From Merluccius polli (lineage: Eukaryota; Chordata; Actinopteri; Gadiformes; Merlucciidae): DNA of 64,000 nucleotides. The translations under genes were made by a program, and so were the position numbers. The notes beneath the pieces are model-generated. The model did not search any database and was not told the DNA's origin. It saw nothing but the letters and a program-made list of their open reading frames with translations. The stretch spans positions 1 through 64,000 of the forward strand of contig JAOPHQ010002851.1 of assembly GCA_030340625.1 (NCBI GenBank), given 5' to 3'. Position 1 is the stretch's first letter; each line of letters opens with the position of its first letter. This document shows positions 24,120 to 38,200 of this stretch, in pieces.

Positions 24120-27100
24120 GTGAGTGATGGAGGCCTCATTCATGTGTAATCTGTACAAACAGACAAAACAAACTACAAATGTGTACAAATGCTAACAACA
24201 CTTAACACAGATTTTTCCATTTTTCGTTCGCCTTTGTCCACATGTGTGTCCTTGTGTAAACACTAGAAACTATTTGTACATTTGCTTCGGTATGTGTTTT
24301 TAAAAGGGGACAAGAGGCAGTATTTAAGAGACAAAAGAGAAGAGCCCTGATGCCATTCTGAAAAATATTTCCGCTCGCCACATCAAAAACAGTGATTAAA
24401 CAGCAATTTCCCCCCCCACCGTACCCCGATTTTCAACCCTTTATTGTCGGTAGGCGTTTAACATTGCACTTAGCCACAGCCCAATAAAGAGACGGATAAG
24501 AATTAGCCTAGTAATCACTCATTTTAATTGTGTCACTTCATGGCAGTTAATGTATTGATTTTTTCCCCCCGTTGTCCATAAGGAAGTGAGTAGTTAGATA
24601 GAGGTCAAGCAGTGGTCGTATACTGTGGTGGTTCTGGGAAGTATCCTCTAACAGACCAGCTGTGCTGGGGCTGGGGGTATCGCCTACACAGACTGCACCT
24701 TTTCGAAGCGAGGGGGGGGGGGGGGTGTAGGTTGGTGGGAGGGGCAGAGGAAAGTTAGTTTTTTTTTAGTTTTTTTTTTTACTTGCCTCGCCTCCCTGCT
24801 GCTAAAGCTACGAAACAGAGCCCTTTTTCTTTTCGTTGGAGATGGGGTCCGCAGAGCAGGACAGGACTGGAAGGAGCCGCTCAGCATTTGTGGATTTATT
24901 ACTGCTGCTGACTTCAGCTTTTCCCTCTTCTCTCCCCCCCCCCCCCCCCGCCTCCCCCTCTACCTGCCCCCACAAGCTCCACAATACCTCCCTTTTGCAT
25001 ATGCACCCCTCTCTTCGTCTCCCTAATTGCCGTTAGGAACAGTTGGGTCTCCCAAAGCACAGAGTATATTTTGCAAACGTTATGTGTTTTCGGGTGGGTG
25101 GTACTGTTTCTGGTTTGCATAAGTTGTTTGCTCACACCTCCAGTCATTACAGTTTAATGACTTTGGATAATTACTACGCATGTTTGTTGAAAGAGATTAT
25201 TATTTTTTTATTGTCTTTTTTTTTTATGAGAACATGCCAATGGTGAATCCAAGTCCCATATCAGACGGGCCCATACAGTCTGGTGCTCTGTTGGTGCTGC
25301 TTCCTGTCCAGGGTGTTCTGCCTCCCTTCGGCTCACCATCGAAGTGAACAGGAGCGTCTGCCTCCAAACTACGGGGGGCCCCAGGGCCTCCTGTTGTGCG
25401 CGAGGCAGACCGCGCTGGCACTCACAGTGGCACATGGTGAGTGACAGGCAACAGGCCTCCACCACCACCTCCACCACATGGCACACTACCCGGTTCCCTC
25501 CCACCCACCCGTATCCTCTCTCTCGCCCCAATGCCCTCAACAACACCGCCCCACACCCCAACCCCGCTCTCCAGCCCCAGCCCCCCCCCTTCCCCTCTAC
25601 AGCCCCCTCTCTGGTCATGGATTCACCCTGATGCTTTCATAACAAGTCAGTGACAGTTGGGATTACACAGGCTGACTCCCCGCAGCCCGGCAGGACACGC
25701 TGCAAGGCAAAGCTAATGTGGCTGCCTCGTCCATGTCTCTCTTCTGCTGAAGCACAGCCACAACACATGAAGTCACCGTGTGTGTGTGTGTGCGTGTGTG
25801 CGCGCGTGTGTGAGCGTGTTTGTATGTTTGTTCTCTTAGCCTGCACTCGCATAGAAATGTGTCAGGTGAGTGGAGAAATAGCAGTGGTTTTTGAGAGGAT
25901 TAAAAAAAAAAGTGTTTGATCTTGTGGGATCGAATGTGTTTTGTGTAAATCTAATCTTATTTCAGTGAAATACAATTTGAAAAAAAGAATATTTTAATAG
26001 GTTGAGGCTTCAAAACAATGCTGCGTACACCTTTGACTCCTTTGTGGCTGACATGTATTTATTTTCATTGTCTCCTGCTGCACATTGAAAGGACCGACTG
26101 TGTGTTCCATTCAGGCTGCCCAGGGTAATTTTGCTGTAACATGATCTCGCTGGTACGTGTTTGAAACCTGGCATCCGCCCGCCTGCCTGCCTGGCCTATC
26201 GGCAGTCTCCTAGCTTATATAACAGTCTCCCATCCGTTCCGTAATTACTGCCTTTTTGGGATGTCGTGTGGTGTCTGCTCTCCTCTGCTCGAGGTGGGGA
26301 GGAGAGGGGGGGGGGGGGGGGGGGTAGGGCGAGGAGACTAGCTCCACAATATTTATGGTGCCACGGTCTCTGAGATCATGACAACGTTGGAAAATGGCGC
26401 TAGTTATTTATTTTTCGATCAGACAGTGCTCGAGTTAATTGGCAAACATGTGGCGCGATAACCTGGGAACGCACTGGGCCTAATTGAGTCCTTCTGCGTT
26501 GTCCAACTCTGACTACCTGACATGAAACCCTGGGCATTACATTTCCCTCTATTAAATGACTACAGCTAATTAGGCCTGAATGAGGGAATCATTATCGCTG
26601 GGAAAACCACATGCCAGTGGATTCACTGTTAAAATTAGCCACAATTTGCTTTTGCGATTCGAGCAGTGAGCGATAAACCACACACACAATGGGAGGAAAG
26701 AATTGGACCATTACTGCAGGCCAGCTAATAGGGAATTTGAAGACATATCATGGACAAATTGAACAATTAATTGAGACTGAATTAATCACGGTGACTGATG
26801 TTCCATAAGCCGGAATTCATGGCAGTTTCCATTTACATCAGGTTAAGTATCGAGTCATTTTATTTTATTTGGGTAGCATTAATAACAGTGAACTGCCTCT
26901 AAAAGGGTGTGTGCCTCTTGAATGAACTGCTGCCGCAAATGAAGAGCTTCATATGTTTTGCCCTACAGCCAATACCCTACTAGTACTCCTCCCAGCTCTC
27001 CACTCCGCCATTGACAATATTTACACCAGCCCCATACGTTAACATGGCAGTGACTTCAATTGTTGTCCAATCTATCCTGATATTCCACTCTCAAAGCTAC

Positions 27101-30100
27101 TTTAACGATGTTGCTTTAAGGCTCTGTCTTCCACAACACAACAGTCCACCATTATAATTGAATCCTCAATAGGTGAGCTGTCTAATGCATGTGAAGATAA
27201 CAGAGAGGTATGTATGATTATACCTTGCTACACAAATTAGGAGCCATCATCCGGTTTATTTTCTCGTGTTCAAGCTGTTTTTAAAGAGTGTGTAGCCTGC
27301 TCTCCAGGCAATGAGAGCCAAATAACATGGATTTCCTGCCCCTCAGTGCTGTGTGAATGCTCTGTACCTGATGTTTTGTCTGGTGATCTTGCTTATTTTC
27401 CCATCCATCCCCAAGCACAGTTTCCTGATCTAAGAGCACTAGGATACAAGCAGTCGTACAGAAGGTTATTGTCATGAAAAGCCCCACAGGCATTTTGGCT
27501 CCCAGCCCTATTTTTCTCCATCTGCATGCAGTCTGTGAGGTGTTGGGGGACATGGGGGAGGGCGGCTTTAATGATTTTTCCAGGACAGACTGAAAGTGTG
27601 TGCGCGTCTGTTTACAAATCTATGTGTCTGTATGTGTGTGTGTGTGTCTTTAAAGGGGGCAGGTTGAGATACATGGACAAAGTGACATCACTTCTTTGAA
27701 TCTCCGCCGATTCGTCATCCCCGCTTTGTTTGCGTGATGGACTGCTAGCGAATGCTTATCTTGGTGCGATGCCCGCGGCTGTTTATCGCGGCGGTGACGC
27801 GTCCTGAGCCGTGCGAATGCGTGCTCCGCGCTGTCAGTATGTGTGGGTGACGGCAAGTTCACTAAAGACCCCCAAGGGTACGAAGGGGTATTCTTGCCAA
27901 AGGAAAAAAGGAAAATGAAAGCATTTCCTCTCGACAGCTCACCCACAGAGGACTGGAGTGGTTCTTCTCGCCGTAGCTTGGGATGAAGAATATGCCGTCT
28001 CATCTCCTAAAACAAAGATGTGCGAGCCAGATTAGCATCTTACTGGAACGACTATCTCGCTCTCCTGCCCCCGACGCTCTCTCTCCCCCCTCGCCCCTCG
28101 CCTCGTCGGAGCCGTCTGTGGAGGATGGGAAAGTCTACGAGACGTTAACCTCCCATGTGTTTATTCACGGGGCCCCAAAGGCCAACTGGGGAGTAGCGGC
28201 TGGCAGAGCCATCTCTGGACCTCACCAAGTGGAGCAATCACCACGTGTAGCGGCGCACCAGACGAATGGGCTCGTGTTCTCTCTTAGCGCTGTACTCCCG
28301 ATGGGGTTTTAATTCGCACAAACCATCACTCTGATGAGTCACATGCATGCCGGTAGCACCAGAGTACGTTGACCTTCAGCATGACGTACAGTCCCACTCT
28401 CGTCTGAGTCACAGTGCATTAACAGAGGTGAATTGTTAAAGGCAAACGCCTGCTTTTATTTTCTTGATAACAGGAAGTGGCATGTCGACATGCAGCCAAC
28501 TACAATAAAACCGTCAACGTCTTTGTTCGGGCGTCTACAGGCAGACGGGGGTGGGGGTGAAGACGGATTATGGTGTAGAGGAAGTCTTATACATCCAGCA
28601 TTCTTGTATTTTTTTTCCTTTTCTGTTTTCTGAGCCAAGGTACTCCGGAGAGCCAGCGTGGCTCCACCATAGGAGACCATCTAACCACTGTAATCGTACC
28701 GCGCCAAAACCCGCCTTTGCACAGTCCCACGAGCAAACCGCGGAATATTTCAAAACAGCGGGGTCAATAAGGGGGTAGGGTCCACTGAGGGTAAGTGAGG
28801 GTGGTTGGGGGGGACTTTGGCCGCGAAATGTGACCTCCCGGCGTATCTTTTAACAAGGAGATGGACTGATAGGCCGGCAGTCGGGGGGGGGGGGGCATAG
28901 TCCTCTGAAGGGGGAATAATTATGGATGTAAGAGGAGATATTGCGCTGGGAGCAGGTCGATACTGGCCTGACACCGTGCATCCCTGTCTCAGCGGGAGTA
29001 AGCGGGAGATACAACTGCTTGATGCCAAAGTTGGAGACCAGTGGGGCTCCATGGCACCCATGTGGCTTTTCCTCCTGATCCACTCGAGCTTGGATTCCGG
29101 CTGTTTACACACACACACACACAAACGCGCGCCCCCAATCCTCTTATCAACTCCCAAGTAGATAAGAGGCGGTAATTGTCTTCCGAAAGTCCAGTGTGAA
29201 GTCTCTCCTAGACGCTCCTTTCTTTGCCGCGCTCAAAGAAGACTAGCCGCCGACACCATGGAGGTGATCCCTGTGGTCTTTTAAGACGTTTGAACTATCA
29301 CTGTTACCCAATGAGCCACGGTAACGTCACATTAATCTGCTGTGTTTCATGAAACACAAAGACCCAGCTTGAGCTTATATGGAGGAACCTCGCTTAGCGC
29401 AGTCTGCCCAATGCGCCCATTTGAACCCAACAAATTGGATGTTTTTGTGGTCAGCTAAATTACGGTGGGCTTTTTTTTTTGATCGCATCATGCCAAATAT
29501 TTCCTTCTAGAAAGGTCCTGCGGTTATTTTTCCCTCTCCATGGATTACCTACCGCATGCCAGTGGTATGCAAACACATGGAAAACGCCGCTGCAGGCGCC
29601 ACGCCATTTTTGCTACTTTTCCTCTGGCTAGTGACTGTCTTGTGTCACATCAACAAATAACATGTTGGACATCCTCTTCATTTTCTCTGCGCATGTATTT
29701 ACTTCTTCAAAGCACTCCGACTCCTCACGCACAAATGGTTTGAATTATCTCAAGCTATTTCCCCTCTCTTTCTCTCTCTCTCTCTCTCTCACTGGGTTTT
29801 TTTTCATTGTCTAAGGCATGCAAATCCCACCCGAGCAGATCTTTGTTTCTCATTAAGAGATACGCAGAGCAGCCCGAATGCTCAAATGGTTATTTTACAC
29901 TGGGGGGGGACACAGTCGCTGTTCCTGTCAATTCAGCACAGAAACATATTTGTTCTCCGTGTTGTTTGTTTACAGAGACTGTAATACACTACCTATCAGG
30001 CAATTTATATAGGCAATAAATAAAAAGACAGACCAATAGAAAATCTGTTTCATTGGTATCAGCCCTTCTGACAAGTGCTTTCCCAGCAACCTTGTTTCTA

Positions 30101-33100
30101 TCAGCAAGAGAAATTACTGTAACCAGATCATTTTAGGCATAGAAATTACTTAACGTGTGCATGTCCTCTGGAGTAAAATACTGAATAGCTTTTTAGTAAT
30201 GCTAAAAATACACACAAGCCAGGAGAAAACAAGAATAATGCCGCATGCTTTATTACACTGTGTGCGAGACCAAAGCTTTTGTTTGCCTGTCAATAGTTCT
30301 CTAATTAGTGTTGTTTGGCAGCGGTGGAGAAATACATCCACTGTTTGTTTACCTCCACCCGTCCCCTCATCCCACCCAATCGGGAGGCAGCCGGTGTCTG
30401 GCACTCTGACGCGCTCTGACCCCGGTGTAAAAGCCAACGGCCGAGATGTGTGATAGAAGCCCCCCTAGCGCTGATAAGGCCATCAGGACTGATAACTAAC
30501 CCTCCCTCCTCACCCCACCGCAACCTCTGCACCAATTGCTGCTACTGCCTCCATGGCCCCCATTAAGTCCCACCAGAGAACCCCCCCCCACACCCCCACC
30601 CACACCCACTCCAAACACAGACAACCACCCACCTGCTTCCCGTCACCTATTCAGCACCACCCCCCTCCAGCCAACCTCCCCCGGAGATGGCTATCAGCGG
30701 CCATATTTATGTGTCCCACATGTTTCCGATTGTTTAACCCCTGGACCCGAGCGTCAGGTTTTAGTGCGTTGCCCCGGGGGCTTTGTAAGGAGACCTCTGT
30801 CCTGCGCCCGTTCACAGACAGATGGATGGAGGCGGATCTGTGACTGGAGCACTTGGAGGGTATGGAGGAGTCGACAGAGAAGACTTTGATTCACTTTGCT
30901 TGGAAGAAGGCAGAAGGAAATAGAAAGACTAGGGCAGCACTCCAATTTGTTGAAAAGTCAATATGCCCTGGATGCAGCACCCAGCCTTCAAGGTCTAATT
31001 GAGAGCGTTGTCTTATTTTTTAAGAAGGCAGAAGGTCTGCCCTGTATGTGGTTGGGTTGCATTTAGGCGTATCACAACATGTTCATTTCACTTTGATTGC
31101 ACATAACATTTGTCATCAATCAACATAATTATTTGTTTGGGTGTGTTTTCATCACTATAAATGCACTATAAATGCACATATTATCATCAATTTAAAGATA
31201 ATTTAAATAGTGTATTGGGCTATATTTTTCCACATGGAGTATATTATGCATAGATCCTAAGTCAGTTATTGGCTTAAATTGCTACTACTTTAGGAAATTG
31301 CATTATGTCAATTAGTTATTCCCTCAAGGGGCAATTGCTTTGGATAAAAAATGAAATTGCACACTGTAACAATGGAGTGTATAATGAACATGGTTCCAGG
31401 ATATAGTGGAGTTAGCATATGAATGGTGTCACGAACACGCTTAAAGGTGTTTCCAATAATCTTCATATTTATATGATATATTTCAGTTGTGTCTCAACTG
31501 TAAAAGTATGGCGTAGGAAACATCTCAATTGAACAGGTGTTTATCTTAGGGAATGTTTTAGCGTATGTTATCGATGGCCAATAAACCAAAAACGTTTCTT
31601 TTGAGTAGGTGCATTAGGGAGTCAGAGGAATCGCTAGTTGAAGAGCCAGGTTCTCGTCAGCGATAAGGAACTTGCCCGGAAGGTTGACAATCGCGCAAAT
31701 CGCATATTTTCTTCAAAGACGCAGAAAACGCATTCAATTAAATGGGCTGAGATAAGACCCCTGGACTCGATGGCTTGCGACGACGCACGACTGTGGAGTC
31801 ATCTGATCGGCGGAGTCAAAATTCCCAGAACTGGGAGTCGGCAGCGCTTCTCTGCATCACATGATTTTGAGCGCTCATTTCTCGGGGGGGCGGCGCTCTG
31901 TGGCACGTCGCCCTTGGAACAGACGGGCTGGAGGTCCCGGGCGGTGGGACCTCGTCGGGTCCTCCCAGTTACTGTTGACTCACATCACCTTATCTGTCCT
32001 CTGTCATCATATTAATAATCACCTGCTGTAATTGTCAACACACACACACACCTCTGCTGCGATGACTTCCTGTTCGACGGCAGCTCGCCTCGTTTCTCCG
32101 AGCGATTGACATCCTCACGTCCGGGAGAAAGAGCCATGTTCTGTCCTCTGGGAGGGAGGGAGGGAGGGAGGGAGGGAGGGAGGGAGGGAGGGAGGGAGGG
32201 AGGGAGGGAGGGGAGAGACACTTGAAGGACACCCACACTTTCCCCACCAGACATCGCAGGCCTTGCTTACCTATTTATTCCCCCCCACCCTGCACCTACC
32301 CTAATACACAGTTCACAGTTACACACAGTCCACCCACCCCACCCTGTAATGTATGCTGCAGCGATCTGGGTGGAGGCGCTTGAGCTGAATGCCAGATGTT
32401 GTTTTTACTAGGCATTTATGAAGGCTGTCTGTCGCGCCTCAGTGATAACTAGCAGCGAGTGAGGGAAAACAGTCAATGTGTTATATGCCACAAGCTTTCA
32501 TCTGTAAAAAAATGAATTATTGGCGAGCGGCTGAGCTATTGGGACAGAGGTTAAAGACCACATTACAGTCTCTTCGGTTGTAAGGGGCAGTGAGTGATTT
32601 GTCGTATTGTGTAGCTGTGGTAATTACCCGGACATATTCTGGAAAGACACATTTTTTACCTGCAGTTGTTTCAGTTACAGTTTCGCAACCGTGGAGATCA
32701 GTTCGGTTGGTGGAGACAACAAATCCTTATCGGGGGGGGGGGGGGGGGGGAAATCCACGAAAACCCTAAAAGTAGGATGGAAATTGGATCTTAATGTGCA
32801 TAATGTGTCAGGCGCTACATTTCCTCTGCTCCGTAACTCATCCACAGACACACACACACACACACACGCACACACAATGTCGAAAAACAATTGAATTTCT
32901 GCCCGAGCTTCAGCTTGGCCTAACACGGTCAAGCAAACGCCTATTTTCTCAATGGCCTCGAGGGGAGTTATGGTTTGCAGCTTATCAACTTTTATTAACC
33001 TTGGCACTGAGGTCTGCTCTTTGATTTAGATTCCTCAGGAAACTCAGAAAAAGGATGTTTTTCTCCACTCACTTTTGCCTCCTGACATGTGCTGCACAAC

Positions 33101-35256
33101 TGCTTACAAAAAAGAGACATAAATCAGAATAAGTAATCTAAAGACTTCTAAAGAGAAGTCAATACACACGGATAACATGATTAGTATTAAAAGGAAAAAA
33201 TCCACACAAAAGTAAACAATGTCTAGTCTGACCAGATCGAAAGTGTGTTGTCTCTCACCACATATTGATTTACAGTGTGATGTTTTGACAAAACATGTCT
33301 TTCCAATGAGGGCCCTGTTTTTTGCTTTTATTTTTAACTTATGAAGAAACTGCCGGCTCACCCACTACCATCACCCTCGCTCCCCACTCCCCCATCCATG
33401 ACTGGCTCTTGGATTATTAGCTTAAGCCCTCTAAAAATATCCCTTTTGACAGTATGAGCTCCTGACAGCAGCGACATCTCAGACATCCTGATAGCTTCAT
33501 ATTAACTGCGACTGTGGAAGCTGGGGCTCATGCTCTCGGTACAGCTTGTTCTCTTCCCACCTTGTTCAGCCACTAAGGAGAGCCGACTAGCCCTGAAATC
33601 CCCCAGCAACTCTATTCAGAACCTTTTCAACACGGGTCATCAGGATAATGACGCAACAACCGAGGACATAATAACGAAGCCAGGCAGGGTTTCTGTTTTT
33701 TTTTTGTTTGTTTATAGCAGGAGTGAATTTTTCCCATATGTAACTGGAAGCCCTTGTCGTTGAACCGACAGCTGAAGAAGCACATGGGCTGTCAGTTAAG
33801 AGGCTCTTACATCATGCCATCACAGCACATGGTGTTAAATATATTCCATACTGCATAAAATGTCTATTGCCGCACACTCGCGGTCTATTAAACAACGTAT
33901 TCACCCTACCCGACACAGTAGCTTTTCACTAATCTTACTGCTAGCAAATATTTATTGTTGTTATTATAGGCATTCATGTAAATCTCGTAGATGCTAATAA
34001 ATGCCTGAAACGGATTACATAGTTCACAGGTGGCTCACAAAATGGCTTCAATTATCTTTTCTAACACCCACTCGCTCTTCAAAGGTTGTTTTCTTTTTCT
34101 CACAAATGCTCGCTAACTAGAGCAAGAGAGAGAGAGAAACACACACACACACAAGGAGAGGAGGAGAGCGAGAGATGGATAGAGATGTGTGCCGTCCAAC
34201 CAACCATTTCTCGCCATCCTTCATTGATGTCTTTTCCAAATGTTTGGTTTTTCATCAAGTTGCTCATGCCCCCATGCGACACCATTTCTGATGGAATGGG
34301 AGTGTAAATAAATCAAAAAGCAAGCACAGTATCCAGACTCTCTCAAAAGATTTCAGAAACAACTCTCCTTTATCAGTCATATAAATCATATAAAGAGTAC
34401 TACACATAATTAACTAGCCACCCCCCTGTGTGCGTGTGCATGTCTGTGTCTCTGTGTGTGCTCACTCATTGGGATGATGAATTGACATATTGCCGGTGCT
34501 GTAATGTTGATCCAAGGCAGGGCGGCACGGGGGCCCGTCTCACGGGACCAGTAACCTTATTGTTCCATGTCATCTCCTCCCCTTCTGTTTGAGGACCACG
34601 CTGTCAACCCCTCCCCAAGGTCACGGCACCAGGCAAACATGAGGGGAGCCCCCCCCCCCCCCCCCCGTTCCCATATAATTGGATCATTTAGCATCGTAGC
34701 ATCGACCTATTACGCTGTCCTGGGGTCAAAAGCAAATTTATTGCGTTGGGGTTGTCCGTCATGGCGCCTGCCGTTCGTGTATCAGGATGGAGGCATGCGT
34801 GTGTGTGTGCACGCCTCGGCCTCGGCCAGTGATTGAGATAAAGTGGGGTTAAATTATCATCCTCGTTTTTCCACTGCTGGATTCCAGCGTCGGGGATTCC
34901 CCCCCTCCGTATGTACACACATTTGTATTTTTGGGGGGATTTCAGTGTTAGTTTGGTGGCTGCAGGCGGGGACGAGGTGTTTGTTATCTCGCGCTGCTGC
35001 CGGCGTGGTAAAAGGAGACAAAGTGGGGCAGTGGATTAACCCGCTACAACAAGCACTGTGGCACTTTACATTAACACCCGCCGCATCATGTGTGAGAAGA
35101 TGCCGGAAGTGACATGTCTTTTTGTGTGTGTGTGCGTGAGTGTGTGAGTGCGTGTGCGTGTGTGTGTGTGTGTGTGCACTGTAACATCCTGCTCTATTTG
35201 TGTCTCCCATAATTAACTGCTCATTTGTGTTGTTGTTGTTTTTGTCTGTATTGTAG
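24120..35256. other. adk: adk intron (11.1 kb)
   Basis: This intron lies between the NET exon and the 36-bp exon. It contains poly-G/C runs (24710-24725, 24937-24949, 26308-26324, 32731-32750, 34650-34667), a (GGGA)n tract (32150-32216) and (GT)n near 35130-35176. A long unique, TAAT-rich stretch at 26341-26860 is CNE-like, and 27690-28330 and 31620-32035 are weaker candidates. No further exon was found. Confidence 0.8.
32150..32216. repeat. (GGGA)16 microsatellite
   Basis: A perfect tetranucleotide GGGA tract of about 64 bases with regularly spaced G triplets. Confidence 0.96.
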
Positions 35257-35292
35257 GAGGCAGCCACGTTTGCCAAGGAGCAAGGCTTCAAG
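35257..35292 (+). CDS. adk: adenosine kinase 36-bp mini-exon
   Basis: This small exon encodes EAATFAKEQGFK and matches the known short ADK exon (one or two residues differ from mammals). It follows a TTGTAG acceptor and is followed by a GTGAGT donor, with phase 0 at both ends and a length of 12 codons. Its first codon supplies the Glu that completes the N-x-x-E motif begun in the preceding exon. Skipping it would keep the frame but replace that Glu by Thr. Its two flanking introns are about 11.1 and 4.4 kb. The upstream intron ends with a (GT)-rich tract about 80 bp before the acceptor, and the acceptor itself is preceded by a T/G-rich stretch. Confidence 0.95.
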
Positions 35293-38200
35293 GTGAGTTG
35301 ACCTGCGATCGCACGCTAAACAGATCCGAAACGGGGGTTTTATTTTATTTTTTTCCTGCTTTTTCCTTTTTTTTTCCTGCTGATAATGAAGTTCTTTTTG
35401 GACAGTGATTGATGTGCTATTATACTCTCCAGGCCTTGCAGCAGTTGCTATGGAAACCTGGCAGTCGTCATGGTTTCTTTGTTCAGCCAGCACTCTGTTA
35501 TGACGCACTCTGCTAGGTCTGCACCCAATATCGCCTACAGATGTTATTTATTGAATTTTGAAAAGCCTCTTGGGAAGCTGAGAAGTTGGGCATGGTTTCA
35601 AGCCTTCCTCTGCAGGCTCGGCGCTCGTCAGGTTGCCTGGTTAAAAAGCACGCTCATTAGCTCTGTTGCTCTCAGAAATGATATGTGTTCTCTTTCACCG
35701 CTACAAGCACCATGGCAAAGTGTACAGCGCTGGTAGTCTCACGATAACCAAATTACGGCCACCTGTGGTGTGAGATCATGTCACTGGAAATGATGGGGAG
35801 CTTGTTAGTCCATGGAAAATATCCCGATTCCCCTTTTGTTTTTACATTATCTTCCCTCTTCCATGGTGAATAAATTGGCTCATTTGGCTAACCCTTGGCT
35901 ATTTTATTTCGGTATTATTTGATATTTTCCTGAAATCAAGCCATTGCTGCTTTTAAATATGTAATCAAAAGCACAAAGAGACAACGACAAAAAAAACGCC
36001 TTATGTGCAGTTCGTGTGGAGGTGGGCTTAGGTATTTTTAAGTGTCGTCTCCATTTCAAAGGTAGTGCTCCCTTGAACATGGCTGTGCTCGGTGTGAATA
36101 ATTGTCATCCAGAATCACTAACGGTGTGATCAACGTGACTAGAATAGAAAAGCGATCCTGATGGCAGTGACGGGTTTAAGCGAGGAGAGGAGATGAAGGC
36201 AGGCAGAGGAGCGGGGGAGTGGAAGGGGTGGGGGGGGAGGAGGAGGAGGAGGAGAAGGAGGAGCTCACATCACAAAAAATAAATAGAAAGGGCAAGGCAC
36301 AGACTCTCCCAGTATTAACAATTCTCTGTCATTTTCTATGTCAACTTGATTTGCCGGAACACTCCGCAAAATTGCATTGGATGAATATGATTTCTGTGTC
36401 GTATTTTTATTTCCAGACGCTCGGGCTTCAGAGTGCTTTCTTCTCAAATTTGTGTTTTTTATTGTTATTATTATTTGCCCTTGGCATTGGTGTTTGCGAC
36501 CGTGTTACCGTGGCTAGGCACTAACGAGATTGAAATAATGCCAATATGGATACAAGCTACTGTACAAGTGTCAGAGCAGTTTTCAATTGGAGCCTAATCA
36601 GACCGCTATGTTGGGCAAAAGTGGGAGCACAGGGCCATCCATCGACTTTACCATGCTACGTGTTGACTCAGGCTTTTTGCCTATTATAAAGCCTGCGCGT
36701 TTATGCATGGTAGTCTGTTTTGGCTCATTTGTTAATGTAGTGTAATGTAATGTAATGTGACAAACAAACAAATAATACAATTATAATAATTTGCAGCCAC
36801 TATAACAGCTGACTAACTAATATGATGGTGCTAATACCTAACCATAAGTTTCATTTGAATTTCATAATTTCAGTCGAGCGAGTGTTTCAATATGGGGTTA
36901 GCTAGTAACCAAAGTGCTTTTAGGACAAAGACATTAACCCTTATTTAATCACTTTCCAATAATTGCTTTTAATGCATAACCAATGTAGTACTAACACAAT
37001 CTAATTCTCTTCAGGGATTAACTATGCATGTAAGATTTCATGATTGACAATATCTTACATTCATGCATCTGCATACATACAAACATGGGCAAGCGTGGGC
37101 AATCCTCCAGATGAGGACTATTCCTATATGTACATATGCCCACACGCACACACCTCCACGCATACGTAGCCACAAATAAAACCGCTAACCACAGAACGTA
37201 TGTTCATATCTGAGCTGTATTTAACCCTCTTAACATTATAATCATTCACTCCATGTATTAGTCTGTAAGATATGTCCTAAAGTAGCCATCAGCCATCTGA
37301 AGAAACATAACGGATAGAAACCCACGAAGAACTCATGATGAAGTCGGTAATCTGTGTTTTTTAAACATACAGACAGAAGGACATGGAACGGCACCAGGCT
37401 TGACACTTGGGGTCGGACTTGGTCACATTGAACCGTGCACAACGCCAGCCTAGTTGAAATGTTCAACCCCAGTTGAAATTTGAGCACGAGGGTTGTGGTG
37501 TTGTGGGAACATAGCGCCACGCTCATGGCGTCCTTTCTGAATTGGCGTCGTAAACCACTCATGAAGGAACACACAGAGAAACCTGCTATTTTCTTCTTAC
37601 GTATTTGTACTTTAAACCCCCAACTGGTGGAAACACGCCTAAACCTCATTTGTGTTTGTTTTAACACATCAAGCATTAGCTTCAGATTAATAAACAAACA
37701 TAGCATAAAGCAAAAATGATTGCTGTCAGCCAATAATAATCGGCATGTAGTATAATTGTACCCCTGTGGGATTGACTGATTTGGAATTAAACATATTATG
37801 AATTCAATTGCATATATTATTCTCTATCTATAAAGTCTAATACTATATTTGTTCTCCTCGGTGGCTGATGCTGATGAGTCACTATACTATATATGATAAC
37901 TTAATCACAGCTACAACTAACAGAGCTATTTATATTTTTTGTACAGAGGGAAAAAAAGAAGAAATAATTGATGAGACTCCTCGTCTAAAGAACAATCAGT
38001 GGATCCCAATGCACACTAAGTAGCCCAATCGGCCAAAAAAATCTGCAGAGCAGCAGTCATTGAGTCTTTCCTGGCAGTGCTTCCATAGACCGGCTGCACC
38101 ATAGACCATCAATTTCTCTTTGGTCTCAAAAGAGTAATAGAATTGAACACCCTCCGTATGAATCCTTCATAGTTTATGGTTTGTTGATTTATATCTGATC

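Noticed and set aside
37242..37733. 163-codon open frame on the minus strand inside an adk intron
   Set aside because: It is fairly long, but the sequence has no recognisable domain and the region is AT-rich intron. It could be part of an old mobile element but I cannot support that.
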